Assembly: GCF_000512585.2 (NCBI RefSeq)
Contig: NC_089243.1
Span: forward strand, 558,001-622,000
Origin: Kwoniella bestiolae CBS 10118
Lineage: Eukaryota > Basidiomycota > Tremellomycetes > Tremellales > Cryptococcaceae
DNA length: 64,000 bases
Direction of reading: 5' to 3'
Shown here: piece by piece, positions 43,254 to 55,917 of the stretch
Numbering within the stretch: position 1 is the stretch's first letter
How the letters are laid out: each line of letters opens with the position of its first letter
Notes under the pieces: generated by a model
What the model was told of the DNA's origin: nothing
The model's database searches: none
Seen by the model: only the letters and a program-made list of their open reading frames with translations
Made by a program: the position numbers and the translations under genes

Positions 43254-46200
43254 AAGAAGAAATACTCACAAGGATTAGGCGTCATCCCCTGCTGCATCGG
43301 CGTCCTCCCCATCCCCTGCGGCGCACCATGCATGGGCGTTCTCCCACCTAACGCAGGAGTCCTCCCACCCAAAGCAGGTGTTCTACCTCCGGGTGTTCGT
43401 CCACCAGGTAAAGGAGTTTTACCCAATCTAATACCTGGTGTTTTCCCTCCACTACCCTGTTCAGCCAGTCTAGCAGAATATTGAAGTTTGAAGGCATTGC
43501 ATAACTCTGTGACTCCAGGTACTTCGGCGTTGTTCAATTTGTATGCTCCGGGTAAAACTTGTACAGGCTATGGCCATAACCACCGTAATCAGCAAATGTC
43601 AACTAGCCCGAGCAAACAAGCGATGCAGGAAGAAAAGAGGACATACCCAAGTCTGTATGACCCCACCATCCCTCGTCGACTTATTCAGGAAACACAATTT
43701 GATGTACCCCGGTCGGTCCGAATCAATCGAGAATCCATACATACTTCTACCGGGGTGAGCCTGAACGTAATTCTTGAGGTATGCCTCTGCACCAAATACA
43801 CCGAAATCATCAGCACTCTTCCCCTCGATTCACGACGTTGATAATTAAAGTTGCAACCAAACTCACCAAGATCATCCTCAGCTTTGTATTTCTCATGCAT
43901 CTGAATCTCGTCAATCTTCCTCGCCATAGCTTTAACATGGTTGATGATCAACTCGTCCAGATCTGAATAACTGTATCTCCCGGCAACTCTCAATATCCTT
44001 CCCAGAGAGTATTCATTGGGCTTATCAATCTCCTGCACGTCAATATGCTGATAGATATCTTCATCGACTTTCCAAGTCACCGCCAAATGGTCTGATCCCT
44101 TAGACGAAGGCCTAATAACGACATCGCCACGATGCTGAGACGCCAGGAATTGTTCTGCCTGACCTGAATTCATGATGTGCCAATTCGGGTGATTGACCAC
44201 TCTCTTGATCTTTCCAGCTTGTCTTCGTTTCTTTGCTGCAGCGGCATCTTCAGCAGCCGCTTTCCTAGCCAGGTCGTTGTAAGGTTCATCTCTGAACGGC
44301 TGGACGAACGCCACGGCCTGTCGTAGATCTGATGATCGAGTCGATATCTTTACTTGGAACCGGTTGGGTTCAGGCTGGATGACCACCGCTTTGATCGCTT
44401 GACGGGGCTTGAAGAATTCTTCGCAAGAGGTGACAGGCGGTTGATCCTCGTCTGCTACATAGTCCCTTTCTAAGATAGCATCCATCCCTGATTCCAGTTG
44501 ACAGAAAACCCTAGCAGACATAGCCTTTCGTACTGTTGCAGTGACTTTCAAACCCATACCTATCGTTCGTTCAGTCTCTCCAGTCAACATAGTAACGACT
44601 TCCCATTCTGATGGTACGTAGAACGGTGGTCTTCGATCAGCTCGATATCGGATAAGCTCATTGACGATTTCTCCGAGAGTGTGTCGTTTGTTTCCTTCTC
44701 CTTGACGCTGCAGGTTGAAGGCGAAATCGTCTAGATTCAATTCACCAAGTTTCTGCCCTCTTTTGTCATCGAGCATTAGAGTTTGCACAACTTCTGACTT
44801 GTGTCGGTCGGTGACATCTTCGACGTCCAGATCAAGGGCATCTTGACACATCTTTTGAGCAAATTCGTAATCTTCAGGGTGTATTCGAGTCATATCCAAG
44901 GGATCAGGCTGTTCTTGAGGGTTCTCAGGTTCCAGCATCATGTCTTTGAGGTCGTTCTCGATGGTAAGGAAACCAGCGACGTTTTCAAAGATCGTAGGAC
45001 CAAACAGACCAAGATCAGAGAAGGCCAGGCGATTGAGTAAGGAGCCCTGCGAATAGCAAAAATGAGCATACACACAGCTAATGCATCTTCGGGAATGAGA
45101 ACGCAGTAGCTGTACTCACCTGCTTGTGTATACCGTGTACCAATGCATCTGCTTTCCTAGGACCGAGACCAGAGATGAACGGTAACATCGACCGTTGATA
45201 AGCATCCGCAACACAAGAGTTGATCTCGATACCCATGAAACAGACAGAGTTGACCAGACCTCTTTCAAGGTGTAACAACAGTTTCTCGGGGTTGATCTAC
45301 ACATTTCAATCAGCTAAAGCATTCCTATCGAGCACTAGGTAAACGAAGCTTACCAATTTCTGATGATGTTCCATGAAAGTGACCGAAGCTATCTGTTTGC
45401 CCAATTTCGCATAGGCATTCAATGGATTCTGAGTATATCTAGCCAATCCTAAAGCGTATCGCCCGTTGAGAGGTAAGTTAGGGAACTCCTTTTCAGCTTC
45501 TTCAGAGTTCATATACAATCTTGCAGTAGCGTCATTAACGAAAATCAAAGGAATGAGGTATGGTGCCAAGTTCTGGTCGAAATCTGCTAATTCCGCTTGA
45601 TACTGATCGTACTGTCCATAATTTTCTGATGCAGGTGGATTATGTCCGTATGACCTGATAGCTAATTCTCGTAATGCCGATGCGGCGTCGTCTCGTAACC
45701 TTGCAGCTTGGACGGACATTCCTCCAATAACCACGACTTTGGGTCTCCTCTTCTCGACTAATTCCACAAATGAGATTTTATCTGACTCGTCTCGGAGATT
45801 GTCGAATTTGGTTTGGGTTCGGATGTTCGATTCATCATCCAACATCACTGCCATGATAGCATCTTTGATATCCCCTTTACCGTTTGTCAGAGCTAAAACT
45901 GAAGGAGTTTCACCTTGATCCATGTCGGAAGAAGCGAATGGTCGGACGTTGACTCGCTGCAAGCGTAACCCAAATCAGTACGTGTCAGACACGGTTACAA
46001 GATAAATGCTCACCAGTTCAAGCTCCAGTCGACATCGTTCCGCGACAAACTCATCCGCTTCACTCTTCAAATGCTCCTTCAACCACTTCGCAGCAGAGGG
46101 TACGAGGTATTTCCTCGTGACATCCGAACATATTTCCGCTCGCAAAGCATTCCAAGCAGTTGATATTTCTCCATAATCATTTGATCGACAACATCTAACC

Positions 46201-48413
46201 AAAGTTTCCACAAATGACTGGACCTGCAATTCATCCGCTTCGATCGTTATCGTTATCAGACCTTCTTCTTCAGCTCTGAGCATGTGGAGGAATTGAGGGG
46301 AATCTTTGAACATTTGGACGGGTTTGCGGGTGAGGAATTTGAAGTTCTATCAGGTCGATGCGTAAGCTTGATATATGAGGATGACCAGGCAGCGGCAGCT
46401 TACATAGTATAAATGATATTCGTCTATTATGTTCATTCCCCTCTCCGTCGGTGTGACACTGATAACACCACAAGCGTCCATGAAATCTCTCGTCTGTTGG
46501 CGTATGGCAGGATCTTTCGAGAACTCCGTAATGAGGATCTGACTGGCAGCTGTTCACGCAATGGGTTAACTCTAGGCTACCACACATTGGAAAAGGATAC
46601 ACTCACCTTGTAAAGCCAGCTCAGGTGATCCAAAAGCAGTACCAGGTCCAGAGAACTCTTCGGCCAAATCATTCGGTAATTTCTCAGCATTCTTCGGCGG
46701 TATAGGTTGACCCTCGGGTTCGTTAAACGTCGTAGCCACTTGAGGTACTGAAATTCCAAATGCCTATAATGGTATCGACAATCAGCTGCTGATTATGCAG
46801 AATGTGAACAGCTGACGCACCTCGACCAATCTCATCACAGGTCCCGAACGTATATCCTCGTTATCTCCTCTTTCGGGCAATCTCTTCGCACCTTCCTCGA
46901 CAGCCTCATCTTCCTTTATAGCCTTCAGATCCGAAGCATAATGGTACGATAACCAATCCGATCCCTCCGCGGCAGATTCGACACTCATCATACATATCGA
47001 GGGTAACAATTTCGTCGTGAGGTATTCGTCTTGAACGTCGGGTTTACGCGCTTTGATCTTCTCCCACGAGGTTCGCGTCTGTTCATTCCTTTCGAATATT
47101 GCTCTAAACTTGATGCCAAGGTTGTATAACGACCATAATTCATCCCTCTCTAAGAATTGAACAGATGCTCGACCAGAGTCCTCTAACAGACTAAACGCGT
47201 CTCGTTTGTAGTGCCATAGATAGGGTACTTCCAGATGTTGCACGAAGATCATATTCAAGGCTGTTGAGACCGCGCTCCTAAATTCGTTGGCTAATTCTAG
47301 ACGTCGATATGCAGGGTATGGTGAAGGGTTATCGATGGTAGGTACGGGATATGATCCTTCTTCGTGCATCCCGCAGAATAAGTACTGGGTTCTAAGTGAT
47401 ATCTTGGTATGTGCCCATCCGGCTGCGAGATCTGGTGGAGGATATAGTGAATCAGGTGCGAAGACTGGATTGTCGGAAAGAGTGGAATTGACAAGTTGAT
47501 GTCGTTCTGGTCGATCATTGTTTGCTATCGCCCGATCTTCATCTTGCAGACGACGCGCTTTGATCTCAGCAGGATCGAAGACCTGAATCACGACTCGTCA
47601 GTTTCGTGCACTTTCCGACACAGGAACATAGAAACTCACATCTTCCAACCTCAAATCCTTCCTAGCTGCTTCTTCGTCTTCATCCAAATCCATGCCATCC
47701 TCACCTTCTAGTGCCCAATCGTATTCCTGCCCATCACCAAATACGGCGTATATCTCATCCCACGACCTGCACAATCTGTCAGCTGGGCGTTCTCACTAAC
47801 ATCAGAACTGCTGAGCTTACGCTCTATCCACACCTGCCAATTCAGGTTTGGAAGCCTTCTGCTGTCTCCTCTTCAACTTCTCTTCCCTCTTTCTCTCCCT
47901 TCTCTGATCTTCCGTCTCTCCCTGAGCAGCCAGATCATCCTCATCCTCTTCAATGAAATCTCCCAGATCATCTTCATCGTCATCCCTCTCTCTGTCCTCA
48001 TCGTCCCTGAACATATCTTGCAACGTAGGTTCAGCTCTCGCATCATCTTCGTCGTCGCTCCTTCGTATTCGTTTGATAGGTCTCGAAGCAGACGATCCGG
48101 TCAACCCCCTATTCTCCTGTAAGAGCTCCAGTTCATCCTCGGACAATTCCAGATCTTCACGTTGTTTCTCTCTTTTCGCCCTGAGCTTCTCCCTCTTCCT
48201 ACGCTTCTTTCGCTCTTTCCTACGTCGTTCGCGCTCCTCTTCGTCCTCCTCTTCTTCTTCGTCGTCATCTTCCTCATCCACTATAAACCCCTCTGCTATC
48301 CTCTTGGCCTCTTCTGGATCATCTTCCGATTCTTCCTCGGATGAGTCTCGCTCTTCCCCGTAGGGCCGGATCTCTTCGCCTTCACCCTCTGGTGAGGCTG
48401 AGCGAGAAGACAT
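42845..48413 (-). CDS. SPT6: SPT6 histone chaperone / transcription elongation factor
   Basis: Spt6 travels with RNA polymerase II and reassembles nucleosomes. Thirteen exons (47821-48413, 47640-47766, 46821-47582, 46607-46763, 46404-46549, 46014-46346, 45354-45956, 45120-45296, 43867-45046, 43647-43786, 43270-43567, 42936-43131, 42845-42878) give 1581 residues. In order: an acidic/basic N-terminus; the death-like/HtH core (FSKDPAIRQQTRDFMDACGVISVTPTERGMNIIDEYHLYYNFK); the YqgF-like domain (RPKVVVIGGMSVQ...LIFVNDATARLY); the helix-hairpin-helix SGLGPRKADALVHGI (about 940); an S1 region (about 1140-1210); and the tandem SH2 module (HPNWHIMNSGQAEQFLASQHRGDVVIRPSSKGSDHLAVTWK, about 1250, second SH2 to about 1450). 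The C-terminus has GGRTPALGGRTPALGGRTP repeats, reminiscent of Spt5-type CTRs, and a GYG-rich end. Intron 11 carries an (AAG)n repeat. Confidence 0.95.
43224..43262. repeat. (AAG)n microsatellite in an SPT6 intron
   Basis: About 13 AAG units lie a few bases downstream of the 5' splice site of the intron between SPT6 exons 11 and 12. On the gene strand they read as a CTT pyrimidine tract. Confidence 0.9.
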
Positions 48414-48901
48414 GGTGGGTGATTAGGGGAGTGGGACGATGGGTGATTGGGGTGATTGGGGCGAGAAATGTGCTGTCGTGCTGATTTTGATAGATATGTT
48501 TTTGGGGGTCCTATCTACTTTTGCTGCTTCGTCCGCTTCGTTTGGTCTGGGTCTTGTTGTGTGTATGTATGGTTTGTTTTGAGTCAGAGATGCAGAAATG
48601 ATGAGCGTTGTTGAATACGATTTATATGTAGTTCATGCAGCAAGCAGCAACACGAGACTTAGCAGTGATAGTATGACGGTGATATCCGGAATTGTGGCAT
48701 TGTGGCACATATAATCAGAGTGGAGGATGTCCGGCAGATGCATCCGAGATAACGATAAAACGAGTAGAAGTTACTGGTTAGTATCGCTTTCTCCTTTGTC
48801 ATTTCATCTGCCTCTACAATATATAAATAGATATATAGATCCCAATTGAGCTCAGGAGTGAAACCCAAGTCAAGAGATTCATATAGAGAGAGAAAAGAAA
48901 A
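48414..48901. promoter_or_regulatory. Divergent promoter SPT6 / PHO13-like
   Basis: 488 bp between outward-facing starts. A TATA-like run (ATATATAAATAGATATATAG, about 48819-48838) lies about 70 bp before the PHO13-like ATG. Confidence 0.45.
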
Positions 48902-50372
48902 ATGGCTCCTCCATTCCTTAAGACTCGAGAAGAATATCAGAAACTCGTCGATTCCGTCGACACTTTCCTGCTGGATTGCGATGGTGTGATATACCATGGC
49001 CCCAAGGTAGTTCCAGGAGTCAAGATTGTGCTTGACATGTTCAGAGAGCAAGGTAAGCTGAATGTTGAAGATGAAATTTTTATACGAAGAACAACAGCTT
49101 AATAAATCATGCTTTATCTGGGGTAGGTAAAAAGATAATCTTCGTAACCAATAACGGAACGAAGTCACGTAGGAAGTTGAAAGAGACTTTTGATAAGTTG
49201 GGTCTCGGAGCTACCATCGTATGTTTTACCTGAGCTTTCATCCTTGCTCGAGCTCCCGTGACAAGGTAATATAGCTGATTCGGATGATGAATACTTAGGA
49301 GGAATGTTTTGGTTCAGCCTACGCCTCGGCAGTATACTTAGCTGAAGTATTGAATTTCCCCAAAGACAAGCAAGTCTACGTAGTAGGTGAAGAAGGGTTG
49401 GAAGAGGAGTTGGACTCGTTCGGTATCAAGCATTGTGGTGGTAGTGTGAGTATAGCTCTTACTTTCGCTGTCGAGATCGTCCAAGGCGAAGAAGCAGCTA
49501 TTGGAGCTTGTGATACTCACATGATGTGATACGATATAGGATCCAGAAGATAGAGAGTTCAAACCACCAATAGTATGGGAAGATTTCAAACCCGATGATT
49601 CTGTCGGAGCTGTTCTATGTGCATTCGACTCCTGGATAAGTGAGTTCTCAATAGAAACAGCTTGAACGACGTTATCATCCCATCAACTTCCATTCTTCTC
49701 ACCCTCCCTCTTGCATCACTTATCCTCAAAGGAGGATATCTGCTGAATCCGTTCATCACCTTACAGACTACAAGAAAATGGCCAAAGCCATGACCTATCT
49801 GCGGAACAACCCCGAATGCGTCCTCATCCAAACCAACACCGACCCGACTTTCCCCACTCACGGTTCCCTATATCCTGGTTCCGGATCGCTGTCGATAGGT
49901 ATAGTGAATGCTTCGAAGAGGACGCCTTTGGTCATTGGGAAACCAAACAAACATATGATGGATGCTATTCTTGCTCAGTGAGTGGTCTCTGTACCTTATC
50001 GAAGGAACGTGGGACGGTCGGATACCTGTCAATGCCCAGTGAAATTAAAGATCCATTATGAGACGAATGATGCAGTTCTGGAAGACAGACAATCACCATC
50101 GCAATCTGGGGTCCTATCCCTGACAAAGCTGATCTTCTTTTTCTTTTTCTTGTTCTCATAGCCACAAGTTCGATCCCGCCCGAGCATTGATGGTAGGCGA
50201 CAACCTCCTCACCGACATAGAGTTCGGCTTGAACAGCGATATACGTACATTATTGGTAATGGGCGGTGTGACGCCCAATGATCAGATCTACGGTGACAAT
50301 CCAAGTAAAACTGTTCCTACCTTTGTGATGGAGAGTTTCGGTGATTTGGCTGTATTGGCTGAAGAGAAATAG
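48902..50372 (+). CDS. PHO13: HAD-superfamily 4-nitrophenylphosphatase / phosphoglycolate phosphatase (PHO13 type)
   Basis: This family repairs damaged glycolytic metabolites such as 2-phosphoglycolate-type compounds. Exons 48902-49052, 49127-49218, 49299-49445, 49540-49639, 49767-49977 and 50162-50372 give 303 residues, the usual length. HAD motif I is LLDCDGVIYHG, with both Asp residues. Motif II is FVTNNGTKSR, motif III the lysine in IGKPNKHMMD, and motif IV VGDNLLTDIEFG. The cap region includes NTDPTFPTHGSLYPGSGSL, typical of the PHO13/PGP subfamily. All catalytic residues are present, so a soluble cytosolic magnesium-dependent enzyme is expected. It faces away from SPT6. Confidence 0.94.
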
Positions 50373-50670
50373 AGTGATGGGTAGATACATATATGGGAGT
50401 GTGAAGAATACAATGAAGACTTGTCAGAGGGATAGACATCATGACCAGTAGACAGACATTTTAGTCTGGAGTTCGATGTAGATGAACATAGACTATACTT
50501 GATGTATGTTACATCGGGATACATGATCTGTCATTCCTATCAGATGTATGACTACTATTCTCACATCATGATGAGGCCTTCGTTTCTTACATCTCCAATC
50601 GCAATTTTCTCCTCCAATCGATGGTACCGATTGAGGTTCACTTCTCTCCAATCAAAAGCCCGATGTCAGC

Positions 50671-52656
50671 CTACTCGTAATCTTCAGTATATCCGATCCT
50701 ATCGTGATTTGTCAGCTATGAGTCATCTACGCTCACACGGACACGGCAGCTTACATGTTGAATTGCTTGTATACACTATTACCGGAGAATTGGTAATTTA
50801 GACCAATCAGCATCAAGGTATCCCGGAATTCGAGAAGCTGGGACTCACGTCATGACTTTAGCGATGAACGCCTCGAGGTGGAATATCTTCTTTGAACCCA
50901 TTCTCATCCTCAATTCCTGCATTAAACAATACAACTCAGGTCAGCCCATGCAAATCAACGAATCTGAGATAGGACTCACATAGTATGCCGCCCAATGCAC
51001 GATCTGGGGTTTGAGGGCATCATCCACCTTGTCTACTATCCTTTCTGATATCGTCTAAAATCATCAAAAATAATAATATCAGCTTTGACAATTGAACATT
51101 CGGAGGCGACCCCTGGTTGATATATGGCCACGACATTGTCCCAAACATACTACCCCACAGGACCATGGCTCATGAAACATTCGACTCCAACATCGAGGGA
51201 CCATAACAACTCACCTTCAAAACGACAGTAGGCGGTATACAATGACTCAACAACTCGTATATCTTCCCTCTAACATCCAACAATCTCTGCGCACTCTGCT
51301 CCTGAATGATCGAATCGGCAATTTTCGAGCAATAAGTTTCCCAATCAGGTTTAGCAACTTCTATATCACCCGATAAGTCGGGTTTCTGCATCTTCATAGC
51401 TTCGAATACCAGCAATGCCTTTCTCAAATTACCCTGGGAAGTGGATAAGATGGATTTGGTCACGGGGGAGGGGAGGGAGAAACGTTCTTTCTTGGCTACG
51501 TGCTGGAGGACTTTGGTCATCTGTATTATACCAACCGCTCATTAGCGATTATATCACATCGGTGTCATCATCCAAACAGCAATAGGAATGATAAGTGAAT
51601 GGATGGGTGTGAATGAGATTGGACATACCTCATCATCGCTAGGTGCAGCCACTCTAACAAGCAAACATCTACTTCTAATCGGCGCGATGATCTTACTCGT
51701 ACTGTTCGCACAGAGTATCAACCTCATGTTGTTCATGTATTTCTCCATCGTCCTTCTGAGTGCAGCTTGAGCATCTCGAGTTAACGCATCGGCTTCGTTG
51801 ATTATGACGACTATAGGCAAGATCCCAATATATCAGCTGGTACCCTCTGAACAACGGGATTCTCCAGTCGTATCTGGCTGCTCGGTCGACATACCCTTGA
51901 AACGCTGCTTGGCATTCAAATCGACTTGCTGAGTCTGAGCAATCTCCTTAAGGATATCTTGAATGACTACTCGGTCGTACATCCCCACATCTCTGTTCAT
52001 CATATCAGCTATTCATAACTCATACTGGTTTATTTTGAGTCAGCTGAGATGATGCAAAACGTACGAAGGTGTCAGTTCGATATGGTAATTCGACTGTACT
52101 ACATTCACATCCAGCTTCCTGTTCGAGGGGGTGACGAACACTCTCTGATCGATCCTCAACTATGACAGTCGATGTTAGCTATGCGTTCATATCGACGCCA
52201 AAGGAACACTAGCTTACTTTTTCTACTCCTGGACCATAAAGCTCTCTTAATGTGCACATGATCCTCGTCTATAGGTGGGTCAGCTCTGCTTGACTCACGA
52301 CATGGTGAATCGATAAATGCTAACTGACCTTCTTGCCTGCTCCTGATGGACCATAGAATAGGATATGCGGGAAATCGCCGGAAGCGGCCTAGCAAAACAA
52401 TCACCAACTATTAGCAGTGCATCTGGTTTGCATGGAATTCCAGAGCCGCAAGAACGGTCGTGCAGTCGTGATGGACATGTTCACGATGACTCACCAGAGA
52501 ACGCAACCTGGACGAGAGTTCCGGATGATAATGCAGCTCATCGAGTGAACGAGGTCGGTACTGAGATATAATTGAAGGTGCAGCCAGTAATCAGCCTCGG
52601 GATGGCTCTCACTTCTTGCGAGGGACTGGACTCACCTTATCAACCCAGAGAGACAT
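50671..52656 (-). CDS. RFC5: Replication factor C subunit 5 (human RFC3 orthologue)
   Basis: This clamp-loader small subunit loads PCNA and also serves the Rad17, Ctf18 and Elg1 complexes. Twelve short exons are inferred: 52636-52656, 52495-52560, 52329-52388, 52218-52268, 52065-52159, 51895-51992, 51629-51810, 51215-51520, about 50981-51055, 50849-50916, 50755-50775 and 50671-50698. The 356 residues equal human RFC3 in length. It has MSLWVDKYRPRSLDELHYHPELSSRLRSLA, the Walker A GPSGAGKK (about 42-49, with KK as in this subunit), LYGPGVEKLRIDQR and Walker B-type NEAD in place of DEAD (about 135-138), a subunit hallmark. The SRC box (IRSRCLLVRV) follows. The C-terminus ends GYTEDYE. Partner RAD17 lies 49 kb away in the same window. 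Confidence 0.95.
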
Positions 52657-53067
52657 GATGGAAGAACGCGATCGATGTGTTTGAGAAAGATTGGGGGATG
52701 TGAATGCTGACCTGAATGATGGAATGAACGAGTAAGGTACGAACGGCAAAGGGCGTCTGATCTATGTTGTGCTGCTCAAGCGTATCAGGAGATCTGGATG
52801 AATGGTGTTGTATGGCTATTTGTGGTTGTTGAAGAAGGAGGAAGAATGAAGAGGATACGTGAAATCTGAACATTGAACTTGAGTTGACGCGTAGGGAGAT
52901 CGAGAATTCTGTATAACCGTGCCTGAATTATCACTATAACCAGCAACCAGGTGTCTATAACTACCAACATCTTTCAACTTGTCTCCCTATGTGTCTCTTG
53001 TACATTCCCAACATCTGGATAGCAACCAAACAAGCAAGAGAAAGAGAAAGCAAGACATGCTTCCCTA
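52657..53067. promoter_or_regulatory. Divergent promoter RFC5 / amino acid permease
   Basis: 410 bp between outward-facing starts. No specific element is assigned; MluI-type ACGCGT (MCB) appears as the related GACGCGTAG at about 52886, which would suit a replication gene. Confidence 0.4.
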
Positions 53068-55662
53068 ATGGCACCCTTCCACCCCACATCCTCATCCCAT
53101 TCCTCCCGCTCAAACGATTTCTCACCCACTCCGGACCAAAACCACTCACCAACCCAATCACTCCGAGCTCTCGAACTATCCCACGGAGAAGATCAACCTC
53201 CTTTGTTAGGCAGACATGGAAGGTCAAATACCATAACCAGTCTGGGAGGATTTGACTTCCAGCATGCCCTCTTACCCCTCTCTCTGAGCGGAGAGAACGA
53301 GGATGGTAGCAACAACGGGGGACAGATACGTCATGAGGAAGAGAGACATGTCAGCTTGTTACATGGTATTGCCCTTGTTGTTGGAGCTCAGGTGGGGTCC
53401 GGAATATTCAGTTCGCCAGGTGTAGTAGTGGGTGAAGTGGGTAGTGTAGGGGCTAGTTTGGGGGTGTGGTTGATGAGTGGGATATTAGCTTGGACGGGGG
53501 CGAGGTGAGCTTTACAACCCCTCTGTGTAGCTTCACATATTACACTGAGAGTAGTACATGCTGATGTCCTAGGTTGCCCATTCAGCTCATTTGCTGAATT
53601 GGGATGTGCGGTCCCCTTATCAGGTGGTGCACAAGCTTACCTCGCATATGCTGTGAGCTACCGTCCATCAACACATGCTATTGGGGAAAGCTCACAATTC
53701 AAATGTCACATAGTTCGGTCCAATGACTTCCTACCTGTTCACTTGGACAGCGGTAACAATGCTCAAACCCGGTAGTGCAGCCATGATAGCATTGATCTTT
53801 GGGTGAGTAATCTTCTTCTCATTTGAATCTTACCTTTACGTTCCGTCATCACATATCTCATCGATCAACCCAACGTCTCATCTTTCCAACTGGAACTGAC
53901 GAAACCCATAGAGAATACGTAAACCGACTACTATACCACACCTTCTCCTCTCCCACCACCGAAGAGGAGGTCCTGACAGTCCCCGAATGGTCCATCAAGT
54001 TCACCGCGACCCTCGCTCTAGTCCTCGTATCGCTCCTCAACATCCTATCCAGAACATCGGGTACAGATTCCACCCTCATCCTCACGACTATCAAGATTGG
54101 TGCTTTGGTGTTCGTAGGAGTACTTGGTCTCATCGCTTTAGTCAAAAACGGTCCAGGAGATTCGTTGACCCCTAGTGGGTTGTTTGAAGGGACAAAGAGT
54201 GATCTGAGTTCGTATGCTATCGCACTGTATTCGGGTTTGTGGGCTTTCGACGGATGGGATTCGTGCTGTGTGAGTGCGAATCTTCCGTAACCATTACAAG
54301 CCAAAGGATTAGGACTTTTATGTATAGTCCTTCAGAGAATATTCCAGCTGATACCCTAGATAGTGGGTGACAGGCGAAATGATCAATCCCTCTCGCAACC
54401 TCCCCCGAGCCATCCACTCTTCCATGTCTATCGTTCTCACTCTCTTCATCCTAGCGAATATCTCATACTTCATCGTCCTCTCGCCCGAAATAGTCGCAGC
54501 GAGTAATACCGTAGCGCTGGATTTCGGTAAAGCGACGATAGGTAAATTCGGGATGGTGGTGTTTAGCGTGTTGGTGGCTGTTAGTTGTTTTGGAGCTTTG
54601 AATGGAGGATTCTTCACTAGTGGGTATTGAGCTCTGATCGCGCATCTTTCAGCTGTTTTGGCCTATGCCCAGACGGCTAGGAGATCAGGATGGCTGATTT
54701 GACCTATCGCATCGAACAGCTGCCCGACTGATCTACGCCGCATCAAGAGAACATTTTCTCCCTTCCGTCTTCTCAAAACTCCACCCTAAAAGACGAACAC
54801 CAGATTATGCGATAGGTCTACAAGCGGGATTATCATTGTTCTTCGTCGTCTTCGGAGGAGGCTTTAGGGGTGAGTGTGAAACTCTGCTCTTACTTGAGCT
54901 TAAACACAAATATTCATACTTACTTCGTGATCCACTATAGCCCTACTCAATTTCTTTTCCGTCGCATCATGGTTCTTCTACCTCCTCACTGTCCTGGGTC
55001 TATTAACACTGCGGATCAAAGAACCTCATCTCGAGAGACCTTATAGGGCATGGTTGATCAATCCTATCATCTTCTGTGCTGTGAGTAGATCTAATCACAC
55101 ACATTGTGGAGTAAGGATGGTAGCTCATATTGTTCATCTTGGCTGTTCAGGTTGCAATGTTCCTGCTTTTGATGCCAATATTCGCTGCTCCCATCGAAGC
55201 ATTAGCTGCATTCTGTAAGTCATCTATCTCATCCAATGTCCTGCGATCCAATGATAGCTTATCCCATTGATAGTCTTCATAGGTACAGGTTTACCGATGT
55301 ATTATCTGACTTCCAGATCACGTAACCAGGCCTCTAAAGGATATACTGCTGTGCAGAGCGATCAGAGTGAAATCAAAGCTACCATACGAGGTAAGTGCAG
55401 GTCACTGTCTGCTAACCCATCTTAGTTTGACACATGTCCCCTTCTACCTCATTATTATGTGGCGAGAAACCCAACCAAGGCTGATCCGTATATCTCTTTC
55501 TTAGATGCTTGGCTCAGGTTCACTGAAGACCTCGATAATATCTTACCTGACAGATGGCGGTCTTCGAAACCCAAAAACACAAATACGATAGGGTCGCTAA
55601 GTAATAGAGAAGAACGGAGAGGTATGTTAAGGGAAGAGAACCTTGAGATGTCCGAGAGGTGA
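53068..55662 (+). CDS. L-type/MUP1-like amino acid permease (APC superfamily)
   Basis: A plasma-membrane amino acid transporter of the LAT/high-affinity methionine permease group. Ten exons are inferred: 53068-53504, 53586-53652, 53714-53802, 53912-54269, 54364-54619, 54720-54869, 54941-55080, 55151-55214, 55274-55390 and 55505-55662; total 611 residues. About 90 polar cytosolic residues precede the first membrane helix, VSLLHGIALVVGAQVGSGIFSSPGVVV, whose GSGIF is the substrate-binding unwound region. Further helices include SSFAELGCAVPLSGGAQAYLAYAFGP, WAFDGWDSCCWVTGEMINPSRNLPRAI and FFTTARLIYAASREHFLPSVFSKLHP. The cytosolic tail is DAWLRFTEDLDNILPDRWR. About 12 membrane helices are expected. 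Specificity cannot be set from sequence. Confidence 0.93.
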
Positions 55663-55917
55663 TGTGGGTATCAAGTCAAGTCATACTGCATATATAGATG
55701 GAATGGGAATGTACAGTATTATACAGTATAAACTCTTGAGCATAATAGTCTCATCCCAACGCCTAAGATCATTTTTCCATTGAAGGTGTACATTCACTCC
55801 AATTTCTCAATAACTGACAAATGATGCTGAAGTATGTCATGGCGTTTCTTGAGCCACACAGCAATTTCTCTAAAGGTCATCATCAATCCTTCACATGATT
55901 CACCCTTCGTTCCTCCT

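Noticed and set aside
43148..43318. Poly-phenylalanine extension of an SPT6 exon
   Set aside because: It is read-through of an intronic CTT microsatellite past a good GTGAGT donor; splicing restores the Gly/Pro-rich Spt6 tail.
47953..48363. 136-residue Ser-rich plus-strand frame
   Set aside because: It mirrors the acidic/charged SPT6 N-terminus read backwards (serine runs opposite Glu/Asp/Arg codons).
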